Numbered from the stretch's first letter, positions 51,570 to 61,066 are shown. The stretch: 64,000 nt of DNA from Leisingera daeponensis (GCF_019801465.1 NZ_JAHVJA010000002.1:1-64000), one strand, 5' to 3'. Translations and numbers: made by a program. The notes: generated by a model not told the origin, from the sequence alone.

Positions 51570-52142
51570 TTGGCGGAGGGGCTGGCGTTCTCCTGCAATT
51601 GCGGGGCCTTGCGCGGCGAAGTTGCCGCGCAAGGCATCAAGACCGGCACCCGAGTGGTGTGCTTTTGCGCCGACTGCCGCGCCAATGAGCTGTACCACGG
51701 CCGGCCTGACCCGGCCCCCGATCCGGTCGACCTGTTTCACCTGTCGCCCGATGCAATATCCATTACCCAAGGCTCGGAGCACCTGAAGGCGCTCCGCCTC
51801 GGCCCCCGCGGCCCCTTGCGCTGGTATGCATGCTGCTGCGGCACGCCGATTGCCAATACGCTGGCCAAACCCGGCCTGCCCTTTGCCGGGATGCGCTCCG
51901 ATGTGTTCCTGGACAAAACCGCCCTGGGCAAGATCCGCGCCAGGGCCTTCATCCCGTCTCCTGGAAAACAGCCGCGCACCAAGGGCGGCGGTTCCATGGC
52001 GTGGAGCATCCTCAGCCGGATGATCACTGCACGGATCTCAGGGCGGTGGAAAGATACGCCGTTTTTCCTGCCCGAGACCGGCGAGCCGGTGGCAGAACCT
52101 CAGCTGATCAGCAAAACTGAGCGCGCCAGGCTTTATCCCTGA
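51570..52142 (+). CDS. GFA-like / DUF6151 cysteine-rich protein
   Basis: A 190-residue protein with paired cysteines like the GFA zinc fold: FSCNCGALRGEV (C9, C11), VVCFCADCRANE near 33, and WYACCCGTPIANTL near 88. I recognise it as the DUF6151 type, whose function is unknown. The start is a TTG 4 nt after the phaZ stop, so it is probably co-translated with phaZ. Its 3' end overlaps the convergent hydrolase by 10 nt. Confidence 0.78.
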   Translation: MAEGLAFSCNCGALRGEVAAQGIKTGTRVVCFCADCRANELYHGRPDPAPDPVDLFHLSPDAISITQGSEHLKALRLGPRGPLRWYACCCGTPIANTLAKPGLPFAGMRSDVFLDKTALGKIRARAFIPSPGKQPRTKGGGSMAWSILSRMITARISGRWKDTPFFLPETGEPVAEPQLISKTERARLYP

Positions 52143-52894
52143 GCGCAAACCGCAGGCGGAGCTTCAGGTGCCGCCGCAGGCTCCGCCAGCCAGTGCAGCA
52201 GCGCGCGGTTAACCGCGTCGGGCTGCTCCAGCACCGGGAAATGCCCGGTCTCAGGCAGTATTTTCAGCTGCGCTCCCGGGATCAACTGCGCAAGCAGGTC
52301 CAGCTTGGACGCAGGCACCAGCGTGTCGTGCTCGCCGCCCAGAACCAGTGTCGGCACCTGAACCCTCCGCATCACGGCCTGCTGATCCGGCCGCCGCTGC
52401 AGGGCGCGGGCCTGAGCGACGTACATTTCCGGCCCCAGTTCCATCCCCATCCGGCAGAACAGCTTGTGCACCTCCAGCCGCAAGGGGCCCGGCGCAAGGG
52501 CTTCCATCGGCAGCGTTTCGCGCAAAACGTCCTCCAGCCGCCCGGCACGCGCCGCAACGATCTGCGGCTCCCGCCCGGCGGCCTGGTCCGGCGTCTCAGC
52601 CAGCGGGCTGGCGCCCATGATGCATAAGCGGCTGATCCGTTCCGGTGCCCGCCGCACCAGTTCCATTGCCAGAATGCCGCCCATCGATAGCCCGGCCAAG
52701 GCAAAACGCGGCGGCAGATGGTTCAGCATCCGGGCGGCGATCTTCTCCACCGTGTCGCCGCCAGCCAGCGGCAGCACCATCACCGGCATGCTGCCGGAAA
52801 ACGTCCTGACCTGAGCATAAAATATCCGGCCGTCGCACATCATGCCCGGCAGCAGAACCAGGGGTTCGCGGCACGGTTGCTGGTCATAAGGCAT
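52133..52894 (-). CDS. Alpha/beta fold hydrolase
   Basis: A 253-residue alpha/beta hydrolase. LVLLPGMMCDGRIF forms the oxyanion region, the nucleophile is in ALAGLSMGGILAMEL (G-x-S-x-G) near 80, the acid is in LGGEHDTLVP near 200 and the His is in ETGHFPVLEQPD near 228. The substrate is unknown. The ATG at 52894 is preferred to 52960. Confidence 0.88.
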   Translation of the reverse strand: MPYDQQPCREPLVLLPGMMCDGRIFYAQVRTFSGSMPVMVLPLAGGDTVEKIAARMLNHLPPRFALAGLSMGGILAMELVRRAPERISRLCIMGASPLAETPDQAAGREPQIVAARAGRLEDVLRETLPMEALAPGPLRLEVHKLFCRMGMELGPEMYVAQARALQRRPDQQAVMRRVQVPTLVLGGEHDTLVPASKLDLLAQLIPGAQLKILPETGHFPVLEQPDAVNRALLHWLAEPAAAPEAPPAVCAQG

Positions 52895-53015
52895 GTCCTG
52901 CCCTCGCGGTTTGCCTCCCACCCGTCCCTCGACACTGAGGGCGGCATATGCCTCGATCAAGCAAAACCTCTCCGCGGCGGCGTTTTACCGAAGCCCTGCC
53001 GCCGCCGCGCCACGC

Positions 53016-53441
53016 TCAGTAGCCGTTCCAGCGGAACGCGCCGTTGTCTGCCAGCGGCGAAAACGGGTTGAAGGCAATCTCCCAAACATGCCCGTCCGGA
53101 CTGCGGAAATAGCCGTGATGGCCGCCCCAGAATGCATCCTGCGCAGGCTTCAGAACCTCCGCCCCGGCGGCTTCGGCCGCGGACAGCAGCTCCGCCACCT
53201 CTTCCCTGCTGCGGGTATTGTGGCTCAGTGTCATGGCGCCGGTTCCCAGAGTGACTTCGGGAAGGCCGATATCCTCCGCCAGCGCCGCCAGCGGAAAGAG
53301 GCCAAGCGTCTGCGAAATCAGGTCGAAGGCGATCACCCCATCGGGGCTCTCGGCCCGCGTCCAGCCCAAAGCCTCGTAAAATGCGGCTGCCTTCTCCATG
53401 TCCGGCACACCCAGTGTAATCAGGCTTACCCTTTGTTCCAT
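53016..53441 (-). CDS. VOC-family (glyoxalase-like) protein
   Basis: A 141-residue vicinal oxygen chelate protein with two beta-alpha-beta-beta-beta units: RVSLITLGVPDMEKAAAFYE at the start and GHHGYFRSPDGHVWEIAFNP near the end, with the probable metal Glu in WEIAFN. The N-terminal metal-binding residue is not clear, so it may be a non-enzymatic binding member. It starts one base inside the upstream hydrolase stop (TGATG) and is the last of three coupled minus-strand genes. Confidence 0.87.
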   Translation of the reverse strand: MEQRVSLITLGVPDMEKAAAFYEALGWTRAESPDGVIAFDLISQTLGLFPLAALAEDIGLPEVTLGTGAMTLSHNTRSREEVAELLSAAEAAGAEVLKPAQDAFWGGHHGYFRSPDGHVWEIAFNPFSPLADNGAFRWNGY

Positions 53442-54430
53442 CACTCCAACCCTTGTGTTTTCAACCAATTCAAGATGCCATCGACCGTTGCCTGCGTCTG
53501 GCTGGGCGACACCACGTCACCGGCCAGAACATGCCCGTGCGCGTCGTCCGCCAGCCCCGGCGGCACCAGGTGTACCGCCACCGTGCCGCCCCATTGCGCG
53601 GCGATCCCGGCGGTAAGGTCCGGCCGCACCACCTTATCGCCATCCGAATACCAGAACAATACAGGAACATCTGTGCGGCTAAAATCCATACCCCGGACCG
53701 TTTTCAAGAGGGCAGCCAACGGCATAACGGCCGCTGAAGGGTAACGCGTGGTCCAGAACCGCCCATACTCCTCGCTGGGCACCGGCAGCTCGATCTCCTG
53801 CCCGGCCAGCGGCGCCAGCCAGTAGCGCGCAGCAGGCCAGGTCAGCAGCGGCGCAAAAACTGTATTCAACCCGAAATTCGGCGACATCAGCACCATTGCG
53901 TCGATAGGCTTCGACAGCTCCGCATCCAACGCCGCAACAGCGGCCAGGGTTGCCCCCGTGGAGTTGGCAATCACAACAACCCGCTCCCCCACCAGGGCCG
54001 CTGCAGCCAGCGCCTCGGCGGTGTCCTGCATCCAGGCCTTGGGCGAGCCGTCCAGCATCGCTGCACCGGACCGTCCGTGCCCGGTCAGCCGGGTAAAGAC
54101 CAGATTGGCGCCCAGGGCCTGCGCCACACGGTCCGGCACCGGGCGGATTTCTTCCGAAGTCGCGGAAAACCCGTGGATGTAAAGGACGGACACAGGCGTG
54201 CGCGTTTCTGCCTGCCCGGCCCAGACCACCCGCTTCTCGACCCCAGGGGTAATGTCCTTGAACCGGCTCTCGACGCTTTCGAAATAGACCTCGACGCCTT
54301 CGCCGAACTTGCGCGCGTCGAAACTGGCGCCCAGGTCCACTTCCTCATAAGGGCCGAAGCCCCAGAGCCCTGCCGCCGTGAGGGCAAGCCCCAGCAGCCC
54401 TCGCCCCAAAGAGCGCCCGAACCGCCGCAT
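53441..54430 (-). CDS. Membrane-anchored alpha/beta hydrolase
   Basis: A 329-residue hydrolase. Residues 1-26 form a signal anchor (GRGLLGLALTAAGLWGFG). SVLYIHGFSATSEEIRPVPD near 80 is the oxyanion region. The nucleophile elbow VVIANSTGATLAAV near 150 has the form A-N-S-T-G in place of G-x-S-x-G. The acid is in WYSDGDKVV near 260 and the His in DDAHGHVLAGD near 297. It is coupled by one-base overlaps to the genes on both sides. It probably faces the periplasm; the substrate is unknown. Confidence 0.87.
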   Translation of the reverse strand: MRRFGRSLGRGLLGLALTAAGLWGFGPYEEVDLGASFDARKFGEGVEVYFESVESRFKDITPGVEKRVVWAGQAETRTPVSVLYIHGFSATSEEIRPVPDRVAQALGANLVFTRLTGHGRSGAAMLDGSPKAWMQDTAEALAAAALVGERVVVIANSTGATLAAVAALDAELSKPIDAMVLMSPNFGLNTVFAPLLTWPAARYWLAPLAGQEIELPVPSEEYGRFWTTRYPSAAVMPLAALLKTVRGMDFSRTDVPVLFWYSDGDKVVRPDLTAGIAAQWGGTVAVHLVPPGLADDAHGHVLAGDVVSPSQTQATVDGILNWLKTQGLE

Positions 54431-55179
54431 CAGGCCCCGCCAAGAACGTCCAGCACCGCGTTTTCGATCATCTTCAGACAGGCCTCATCCGAGAACCGGT
54501 GATCAGCGTCCTTCACCAGGTTCAACCGCATGTCCGGGCAGGTCGCATGGTTCAAAAGCCTCAGCGCGGTCTCGGTGGACACAGCCGTGTCTGCCGTCCC
54601 TTGCAGGCAGCGGACCTTGAACGGCAGAAACAGCGGCGAGCGCAGCACCAGCCGCTTGCGGCCGTCCTCGATCATCCGCTTGGAGATATGGTAGGGCTCC
54701 ATGTAATCGCTCGGCAGCTCCACATATCCCCTGGCGTCCAGCTCCGCCTTCTGCGCGTCCGAGAAATTGGCCCAGTAGCCGTCCTCGGTGAAATCCGGCG
54801 CCGCGGCGATGGTCACCAACCCCTTGATCCTCTCCGGCATCTCCCGCGCCAGCAAAAGCGCCTGCCAGCCGCCCATGGAGGATCCTACCGGCACGATCTC
54901 TCCTTCGGTCAGCTGCGCCACCGCCTCCAGCGTGTCCTCATGCCAGTCCCCGATGCAGCCTTCCTCAAACGTGCCGGAGCTTTCCCCGTGGCCGGAATAG
55001 TCAAACCGCAGAAACGCCTGGCCGCGGGTCTTGGCCCAGGCCTCCAGATGCACTGCCTTGGTGCCCTCCATGTCCGACTTCAGCCCGCCCAGGAACACCA
55101 CGCACGGCCCCCGCCCCTCGCTCTTGTGATAGGCAATCCGGCGGCCCTGGGCGGTCTCTAGGTAAGATGCGGCTGGCAT
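54430..55179 (-). CDS. Alpha/beta hydrolase (ABHD10-like)
   Basis: A 249-residue hydrolase resembling the ABHD10 group: VVFLGGLKSDMEGTKAVHLE near 28, FDYSGHGESSG near 57, the nucleophile in VPVGSSMGGWQALL near 93, the acid in QGTADTAVS near 195 and the His in DADHRFSDEA near 225. ABHD10 members remove acyl groups such as acyl-thioester or acyl-glucuronide; the activity here is inferred. The ATG at 55179 gives the normal length; 55245 is too early. It is first of three coupled genes. Confidence 0.88.
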   Translation of the reverse strand: MPAASYLETAQGRRIAYHKSEGRGPCVVFLGGLKSDMEGTKAVHLEAWAKTRGQAFLRFDYSGHGESSGTFEEGCIGDWHEDTLEAVAQLTEGEIVPVGSSMGGWQALLLAREMPERIKGLVTIAAAPDFTEDGYWANFSDAQKAELDARGYVELPSDYMEPYHISKRMIEDGRKRLVLRSPLFLPFKVRCLQGTADTAVSTETALRLLNHATCPDMRLNLVKDADHRFSDEACLKMIENAVLDVLGGA

Positions 55180-55311
55180 GTCTTTGCTCTCCTGTGCTTT
55201 TCCCCAGATGTGGCATGGCTCCGCCCGCCCCGCAAGCCGCAGCACAGCCTGCTTGCGACTCCCCCGCAGGCTTCCTTATGGTCCGCGAAAACTTTTATAG
55301 GGACCCGGGGC

Positions 55312-56319
55312 ATGTTCAGACTCATCAAGGGCATTTTCACAGGCGCCGCCATTCTCGCGGTCGCGCTGGCCACGGCCTGGGCTGTGCTCGCACTGTGGTA
55401 CCGGCTGCCGTTTGAGGCGCTGGGACGCGGCGCGCTGGCAGGCAGCTTTGCCTTGCTGGGCCTTGCCGTCATCGCGGGGCTGTTCCGCCGCCGGGCGCTG
55501 CGCGCGCTGACCACCTTCACCCTGGCGCTGGCCGCGGTGCTCCTGTGGTGGTCGACCCTCACCCCGCCCGCAGACCGCAACTGGGCTCCCGACGCGGCCC
55601 GCCAGGTGACCGGCACGGTCGAGGGCGACATCCTCACCCTCACAGATGTGCGCAACTTTGCTTGGGACAGCCCGGAAGAATTCACCGAAAGCTGGGAAAC
55701 CCGCAGTTACGACCTGACCAAGCTGCAATCCACCGACCTGTTCATGTCCTACTGGGCCGGCCCGCAGATGGCGCATATGATTGTCAGCTTCGGTTTTGAA
55801 AGCGGCGATCATATCGCCTGGTCGGTTGAAGTGCGGCGCCAGGCGGGCGGAGGCTTCTCACCCATTGCCGATTTGTTCAAATCCAACACCCTGGTCCTGG
55901 TCGCCGCGGATGAGCGCGACGTGGTCGGCACCCGCACCAACGCCCGCGGCGAGGATGTGCAGTTGTTCCGCATTGGCATCAGCCCCGACACCGGCCGGGA
56001 ACTGCTGCTGAAATATGTGGAGACCGCCAACAGCCTGGCCGCCCGGCCCGAGTGGTACAATTCACTGACCACCAATTGCACCACAGTAGTGATGACCCTG
56101 ATCCGCAGTTTCGCCGAAGAGGTGCCGCTGGATTGGCGCGTGCTGGCCAACGGCTACCTGCCGGAATTTGCCTGGGAACAGGGCGTGCTGGACCAAAGCC
56201 GCAGCGTTGGCGAATTGCGCGCGCTCGGCAGCATCACCCCGATCGCACAGGCGCATGGGGTCGGTCCCGACTACTCCGCGATGATCCGCGAAGGCGTACC
56301 GGCACCTGCACAAGACTGA
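55312..56319 (+). CDS. DUF4105 membrane protein
   Basis: A 335-residue protein with two or three N-terminal membrane segments (about 5-28, 38-55 and 60-80) and then a large DUF4105 domain (Lnb N-terminal periplasmic type). DVRNFAWDSPEEFTESWETR is near 128, FGFESGDHIAWSVEVR near 168 and WYNSLTTNCTTVVMTLI near 245, where the Cys is the likely catalytic residue and the His in GDHIAWS its partner. Lnb-like proteins are acyltransferases or peptidase-like thiol enzymes at the membrane. The ATG at 55312 begins the first membrane helix. Confidence 0.85.
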   Translation: MFRLIKGIFTGAAILAVALATAWAVLALWYRLPFEALGRGALAGSFALLGLAVIAGLFRRRALRALTTFTLALAAVLLWWSTLTPPADRNWAPDAARQVTGTVEGDILTLTDVRNFAWDSPEEFTESWETRSYDLTKLQSTDLFMSYWAGPQMAHMIVSFGFESGDHIAWSVEVRRQAGGGFSPIADLFKSNTLVLVAADERDVVGTRTNARGEDVQLFRIGISPDTGRELLLKYVETANSLAARPEWYNSLTTNCTTVVMTLIRSFAEEVPLDWRVLANGYLPEFAWEQGVLDQSRSVGELRALGSITPIAQAHGVGPDYSAMIREGVPAPAQD

Positions 56320-56389
56320 TCGGCTTCGTACTGGGTCAAAGCACCCCGGGGAGCGCGAAGGACAGGCCCATCGCTTACCTGATGTCGGA

Positions 56390-56638
56390 TCAGGACAGGC
56401 CGGCGGCAGGCGTCCCGCCGCCCTTCTGCATCTGCAACCGGCCCAGCAGGTTCTGGATCCGGCTCAGGGTCTCCCCGGTGCGCACCACCTTCTCCTGGTT
56501 CGCCCCGCCTTCGATATGCGCGCCATGCTCATATGAGAGGTGTCGCTGCGACAGGATCTTCTGTGACTGTGACAGCGCGGTTTCAATCAGATCCACATCT
56601 TCAACCGTCAGGTCAAAGCTCGGGTTCGGGCGGGTCAT
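56390..56638 (-). CDS. Small conserved hypothetical protein
   Basis: An 82-residue soluble, mostly helical protein of unknown function (DLTVEDVDLIETALSQSQKI, then VRTGETLSRIQNLLGRLQMQ). A CCAGGAGTG ribosome site supports the ATG at 56638. It stands alone, divergent from thrS across 278 nt. Proteins of this type are common beside housekeeping genes in Rhodobacteraceae. Confidence 0.68.
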   Translation of the reverse strand: MTRPNPSFDLTVEDVDLIETALSQSQKILSQRHLSYEHGAHIEGGANQEKVVRTGETLSRIQNLLGRLQMQKGGGTPAAGLS

Positions 56639-56916
56639 CGGAACACTCCTGGTATGTCCATCAGGCTAAAGTTCCGGCCACCCTGCCCCGGATCACCACC
56701 TAAGGCAAGATTTTTCTCGTTATTTTTCAGACGTTTACCAGTATACACATATGTGCAATCGCATGCGCAAGCACACATTCCGGTTTTCCGGCGCAATTAC
56801 AATCACATGCAAAGCCGCCTTGACACCGCTCCTTGCTGGCCGCAAAACGCGCGGACCAACACATACCCGCAACCGGGCGTTCTGTGGGCGCCAAACCGAC
56901 GAGGAGCAGCCAGACA

Positions 56917-58863
56917 ATGGCCCAAATCTCTCTCACCTTCCCCGATGGCAATGCACGATCCTATGACGCAGGCGTGACCCCTGCGCAGGTGGCGTCCAGC
57001 ATTTCCACCTCGCTGGCCAAGAAGGCCATCTCCGCCACCGTCAACGACAAGCACTGGGATCTGCAGTGGCCGATCGACGGCGACGCCACCATCGCCATCC
57101 ACACCATGAAGGACGAGGTTCAGGCCAACGAGCTGATCCGCCACGACCTGGCGCACGTGATGGCCCGCGCGGTGCAGGAAATCTGGCCCGACACCAAGGT
57201 CACCATCGGCCCGGTGATCGAAAACGGCTGGTACTACGATTTCGACCGCGCCGAACCCTTCACCCCCGAAGACCTCGGCGCCATCGAGAAAAAGATGAAG
57301 GAAATCATCAACAAGCGGGATGAGGTCCGGACCGAGGTGTGGGAGCGCGACCGCGCGATCCAGCATTACACCGACAACAACGAGCCCTATAAGGTCGAGC
57401 TGATCGAGAGCATCCCCGGCGATGAGCCGCTGCGGATGTATTGGCACGGCGACTGGCAGGACCTCTGCCGCGGTCCGCACCTGCAGCACACCGGCCAGCT
57501 GCCGGGAGACGCCTTCAAGCTGATGTCGATTGCCGGCGCCTACTGGCGCGGCGACAGCTCCCGCGCCATGCTGCAGCGGATCTACGGCGTTGCCTTCACC
57601 GGCAAGGAGAAGCTGAAGGCCCACCTCACCATGCTGGAGGAAGCTGCCAAGCGCGACCACCGCAAGCTGGGCCGCGAGATGGACCTGTTCCACATGCAGG
57701 AAGAGGCACCGGGCCAGATCTTCTGGCACCCGAACGGCTGGAAAATCTACACCCAGTTGCAGGACTATATGCGCCGCCAGCAGGAGCGCGGCGGTTATGT
57801 CGAGGTGAACACCCCGCAGGTCGTGGACCGTAAACTGTGGGAAGCCTCCGGCCACTGGGAAAAGTACCAGGAGAACATGTTCATCGTTGAGGTCGACGAG
57901 GAGCACGCCCGCGAAAAGGCCGTAAACGCGCTGAAGCCGATGAACTGCCCCTGCCACGTGCAGATTTTCAACCAGGGCCTCAAGTCCTACCGCGACCTGC
58001 CGCTGCGCATGGCCGAATTCGGCTCTTGCAACCGTTACGAGCCCTCGGGCGCCCTGCACGGCATCATGAGGGTGCGCGGCTTCACCCAGGACGACGCGCA
58101 TATCTTCTGCGCCGAAGACCAGATCGAGGCTGAAACCAAAAAGTTCATCGACTTCCTGTCGGTGATCTACAAGGACCTGGGCTTCGAGAAATTCTCGGTC
58201 AAGTTCTCCGACCGGCCGGAGAAGCGTTCCGGCTCGGATGAGGTCTGGGACAAGTCAGAGGCCGCACTGAAGGCCGCGACAGAGGCGGCAGGCTGCGCCT
58301 ATGAGCTGAACCCCGGCGAAGGCGCCTTCTACGGGCCCAAGCTGGAGTTCGTGCTGACCGACGCCATCGGCCGCGATTGGCAGTGCGGCACCCTGCAGGT
58401 GGACTTCGTGCTGCCCGAACGCCTGGATGCCACCTACATCGGCGCGGATGGCGCCAAGCACCGCCCGGTCATGCTGCACCGCGCGACGCTGGGCTCCTTC
58501 GAGCGCTTCATCGGCATCCTGATCGAGGAGCACGCGGGCAAGCTGCCGTTCTGGCTGGCGCCGCGCCAGGTCGTGGTCGCCTCGATCACCTCCGACGCGG
58601 ATGACTACGTGATGGAGGTCGTCGCCGAACTGAAGAAGGCAGGCGTGCGCGCCGAGGCCGACATCCGCAACGAGAAGATCAACTACAAGGTCCGCGAGCA
58701 TTCGGTGGGCAAGGTTCCGGTCATACTCGCCGTCGGCCACCGCGAGGTCGAGGAACGCACCGTCTCCGTCCGCCGTCTTGGCGAAAAGCAGACCAAGGTG
58801 GAAAGCCTCGAAAATGTTACAAAGGCGCTGGCGGTGGAAGCCACCCCGCCGGACCTTCTGTAA
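56917..58863 (+). CDS. thrS: Threonyl-tRNA synthetase
   Basis: A 648-residue class II synthetase. It has an N-terminal TGS domain ([20 protein letters not shown]), an editing domain with [20 protein letters not shown] near 70, a catalytic core with motif 2 ([20 protein letters not shown]), [10 protein letters not shown] (zinc Cys near 345) and motif 3 ([20 protein letters not shown]), and a C-terminal anticodon-binding domain. The ATG at 56917 follows GAGGAGC. The 278-nt leader holds a CACATATGTG palindrome at 56746-56755 but no recognised riboswitch. Confidence 0.97.
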   Translation: MAQISLTFPDGNARSYDAGVTPAQVASSISTSLAKKAISATVNDKHWDLQWPIDGDATIAIHTMKDEVQANELIRHDLAHVMARAVQEIWPDTKVTIGPVIENGWYYDFDRAEPFTPEDLGAIEKKMKEIINKRDEVRTEVWERDRAIQHYTDNNEPYKVELIESIPGDEPLRMYWHGDWQDLCRGPHLQHTGQLPGDAFKLMSIAGAYWRGDSSRAMLQRIYGVAFTGKEKLKAHLTMLEEAAKRDHRKLGREMDLFHMQEEAPGQIFWHPNGWKIYTQLQDYMRRQQERGGYVEVNTPQVVDRKLWEASGHWEKYQENMFIVEVDEEHAREKAVNALKPMNCPCHVQIFNQGLKSYRDLPLRMAEFGSCNRYEPSGALHGIMRVRGFTQDDAHIFCAEDQIEAETKKFIDFLSVIYKDLGFEKFSVKFSDRPEKRSGSDEVWDKSEAALKAATEAAGCAYELNPGEGAFYGPKLEFVLTDAIGRDWQCGTLQVDFVLPERLDATYIGADGAKHRPVMLHRATLGSFERFIGILIEEHAGKLPFWLAPRQVVVASITSDADDYVMEVVAELKKAGVRAEADIRNEKINYKVREHSVGKVPVILAVGHREVEERTVSVRRLGEKQTKVESLENVTKALAVEATPPDLL

Positions 58864-58888
58864 CAATCCGCCCCGAAAACAGCATCAG

Positions 58889-58914
58889 CGGCCCCCATTC
58901 GGGGGCCGTTTTGT
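58889..58914 (+). terminator. Terminator of thrS
   Basis: CGGCCCCC (58889-58896) pairs with GGGGGCCG (58901-58908) around ATTC, followed by TTTTGTTT. It is 26 nt after the stop. Confidence 0.92.
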
Positions 58915-59084
58915 TTCATGAACTGGTTAGACTCCATTATTTCAGGGCTTTGCGCAGCTTTCCGCTCTCACATGCACTGACGCGGGCGTGAGACACGGCC
59001 TCGTGACTTAATTTCCCGAAAACCTCGGGTTAGTGTTTTCCTGTCAACACGACACCGCACGTTTAACCGAAAGGAATTCACGAG

Positions 59085-59390
59085 ATGTCGACCACCGCAA
59101 AATCCCTGGCCGTTGCCAGCGCCGTTGCTGCCGCTCTGACCGCTGCTTCGACCATCCCTGCTGCCGCTGCAACCAAGGAAAAATGCTACGGCGTGTCGCT
59201 GGCCGGCCAGAACGATTGCGCCGCTGGCCCCGGCACCACCTGCGCAGGCACCTCGACCGTCGATTACCAGGGCAACGCCTGGACCCTGGTGGACGCAGGC
59301 AGCTGCGAAGGCCTGGAACTGCCGGCCATGGCCGACGGCACCGAGCGCAAGGGCTCGCTGGAGCCGCTGGAACGCGACCTGCCTGCATAA
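59085..59390 (+). CDS. bufA: Bufferin-type precursor peptide (DUF2282, BufA1-like)
   Basis: A 101-residue DUF2282 protein: a long Ala-rich signal peptide (residues 1 to about 29, cleavage near AAA-TKEK) and a short mature part with exactly four Cys, C34 (KEKCYGV), C45 (NDCAA), C53 (TTCAG) and C74 (GSCEG). This matches the bufferin 1 precursors, whose Cys are modified by a DUF692 enzyme to thiooxazoles so that the exported peptide binds copper. The next genes are that enzyme and its partners. An AAAGGAA ribosome site precedes the ATG. Precursor status is inferred from family and context. Confidence 0.85.
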   Translation: MSTTAKSLAVASAVAAALTAASTIPAAAATKEKCYGVSLAGQNDCAAGPGTTCAGTSTVDYQGNAWTLVDAGSCEGLELPAMADGTERKGSLEPLERDLPA

Positions 59391-59406
59391 GAACGGCTTG
59401 AATTCA

Positions 59407-59437
59407 GGGGCGGGAGTGCGAGTTCCCGCCCCTTTTG
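59407..59437 (+). terminator. Attenuator-like hairpin between bufA and bufB
   Basis: GGGGCGGGA (59407-59415) pairs perfectly with TCCCGCCCC (59424-59432), followed by TTTT. It lies 16 nt after the bufA stop and 23 nt before the bufB start. It should end most transcripts after the precursor and let a minority read into the modification genes. Confidence 0.8.
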
Positions 59438-59459
59438 CACCCGGACCACAGGACCCGCC

Positions 59460-60314
59460 ATGCTTGACACCGCTGCACATAACAGGCTGCCGGCCGCCCC
59501 CGGCGTCGGCTACAAGCCGCAGCACTTTGCCCAGATCACTGCAGATCCGGGCCGCGTCAAATGGCTGGAAATCCATGCGGAAAACTACATGGGCGACGGC
59601 GGGCGGCCGCTTGCGCAGCTGCGCCACCTGTCTGAGCGCTTTGCGATATCGGTGCACGGCGTCGGCCTCTCCATCGGCGGAGAGGACCCGCTTGATGCAG
59701 ACCACCTTGCCCGGCTCAAACATCTGGTGGGATGGCTGAACCCCGCCAGCTTCTCCGAGCATCTGGCCTGGTCCACCCACGACAGCCATTTCTATAACGA
59801 CCTGCTGCCGCTGCCTTACACGGTCGCCAGCCTGCAGCGGATCTGCGATCATATTGACGAACTGCAGGACACCATCGGCCGCCGGATGCTGCTGGAAAAC
59901 CCCTCCAGCTATCTCGTCTTTGCAGAGAGCACCTGGTCCGAGCCGGAGTTCCTGGCAGAAATCTCCCGCCGCACCGGCTGCGGCCTGCTGCTGGACGTGA
60001 ACAACGTCTTTGTCTCCGCCACCAACCTCGATTTCTCGCCGCAGGGCTACATCGACGCCTTCCCGCTGGACAAGGTCGGCGAAGTCCACCTTGGCGGCCA
60101 TGACGAGGATGAGGACGACCACGGCCATCCGCTGCTGATCGACAGCCACGGGCGCGCTGTCGTGGACCCGGTCTGGGCGCTCTTGGACTATACGCTTGCC
60201 AAATCCGGCTCCAGGCCGGTGCTGATAGAATGGGACAACGACGTGCCGGACTGGCCGGTGCTGGAGGCCGAGGCCGCCCGCGCCGCAACCGCGCTGGAGC
60301 GCATTCCGGCATGA
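59460..60314 (+). CDS. bufB: DUF692 multinuclear iron oxidative enzyme (MNIO), BufB-like
   Basis: A 284-residue TIM-barrel DUF692 enzyme. Family blocks in order are GVGYKPQHF (15-23), WLEIHAENYMGDGG (about 39), SVHGVGLSIGG (about 64), FSEHLAWSTHDSHFYNDLLP (about 98), LLENPSSYLVF (about 144), GLLLDVNNVFVSATN (about 176), GEVHLGGHDED (about 208) and IEWDNDVPDWPVLEAEA near the end. His, Glu, Asp and Asn in these blocks bind a two- or three-iron centre. MNIO enzymes oxidise peptide Cys. It overlaps the next gene by 4 nt. Confidence 0.92.
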   Translation: MLDTAAHNRLPAAPGVGYKPQHFAQITADPGRVKWLEIHAENYMGDGGRPLAQLRHLSERFAISVHGVGLSIGGEDPLDADHLARLKHLVGWLNPASFSEHLAWSTHDSHFYNDLLPLPYTVASLQRICDHIDELQDTIGRRMLLENPSSYLVFAESTWSEPEFLAEISRRTGCGLLLDVNNVFVSATNLDFSPQGYIDAFPLDKVGEVHLGGHDEDEDDHGHPLLIDSHGRAVVDPVWALLDYTLAKSGSRPVLIEWDNDVPDWPVLEAEAARAATALERIPA

Positions 60315-61066
60315 GCGTGAAACAGGCAGAGTTCACCCGCGCCATGATGGATGCGGGCCAGCCGGTGCCGGACGGCCTGATCGACCACCAGGCCCGGCCC
60401 GCCGGACGCCGCTTCAGCGTCTACCGCAATAACGTCGCCGTTTCCCTGACCGAGGCCATGCACAGCGCCTTCCCGGTGATCGCCAAGCTTCTGGGCAAGC
60501 AGAACATGGACGGGCTGGCCGGCATCTATCTGCGCCGGCACCCGCCCTCCTCGCCGCTGATGATGTTCTACGGCGAACAATTCCCCGCGTTCTTGGAAGG
60601 CATGGAGCAGCTCAGGCACCTGGGCTACCTGGGCGATGTGGCACGGCTGGAGCTGGCCCTGCGCCGCGCCTACCACGCAGCGGATGCAGACCCTATCGCA
60701 CCGGAGGCGCTTGGCGCGCTGCCGCCGGACCAGCTGATGTGCACCCGCCTGGCGCTGGCGCCCGCCGTGCAGGTGCTGCGCTCGCCCTGGCCCGTTTACG
60801 CCATCTGGCGGTACAATACTGAAGACGGTGCGCCCAGGCCCCCGGCGGTGTCCCAGGATGTGCTGGTCACCCGCCTTGAATTCGACCCCATTCCCCAGGT
60901 CTTGCCGAGCGCGGGCGCCGATTGGATCCGCGCTCTGATGGCGGGCGCCACCATTGGCGAAGCCCTGGAACAGGCCGCCGCCGCAGACGAAACTTTCGAC
61001 CTGGGCGCTACGCTGGCCCTGCTGCTGCAGAGCGGCGCTATCACCGGATTGGACATCAAAGGGTAA
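60311..61066 (+). CDS. bufC: DUF2063 partner protein, BufC-like
   Basis: A 251-residue DUF2063 protein that normally accompanies DUF692 enzymes and presents the precursor peptide to them. The N-terminal DNA-binding-like helical domain (FTRAMMDAGQPVPDGLIDHQ, then RRFSVYRNNVAVSLTEAMHS, then AFPVIAKLLG) is followed by a winged C-terminal part. The ATGA overlap with bufB couples their translation. The ATG at 60311 is chosen over an upstream in-frame start at 60230 inside bufB. Confidence 0.9.
   Translation: MSVKQAEFTRAMMDAGQPVPDGLIDHQARPAGRRFSVYRNNVAVSLTEAMHSAFPVIAKLLGKQNMDGLAGIYLRRHPPSSPLMMFYGEQFPAFLEGMEQLRHLGYLGDVARLELALRRAYHAADADPIAPEALGALPPDQLMCTRLALAPAVQVLRSPWPVYAIWRYNTEDGAPRPPAVSQDVLVTRLEFDPIPQVLPSAGADWIRALMAGATIGEALEQAAAADETFDLGATLALLLQSGAITGLDIKG

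Noticed and set aside
56803-58101. A 432-residue minus-strand frame opposite thrS
   Set aside because: Antisense shadow with repeated Val/Ala/Leu/His stretches; thrS is unambiguous.
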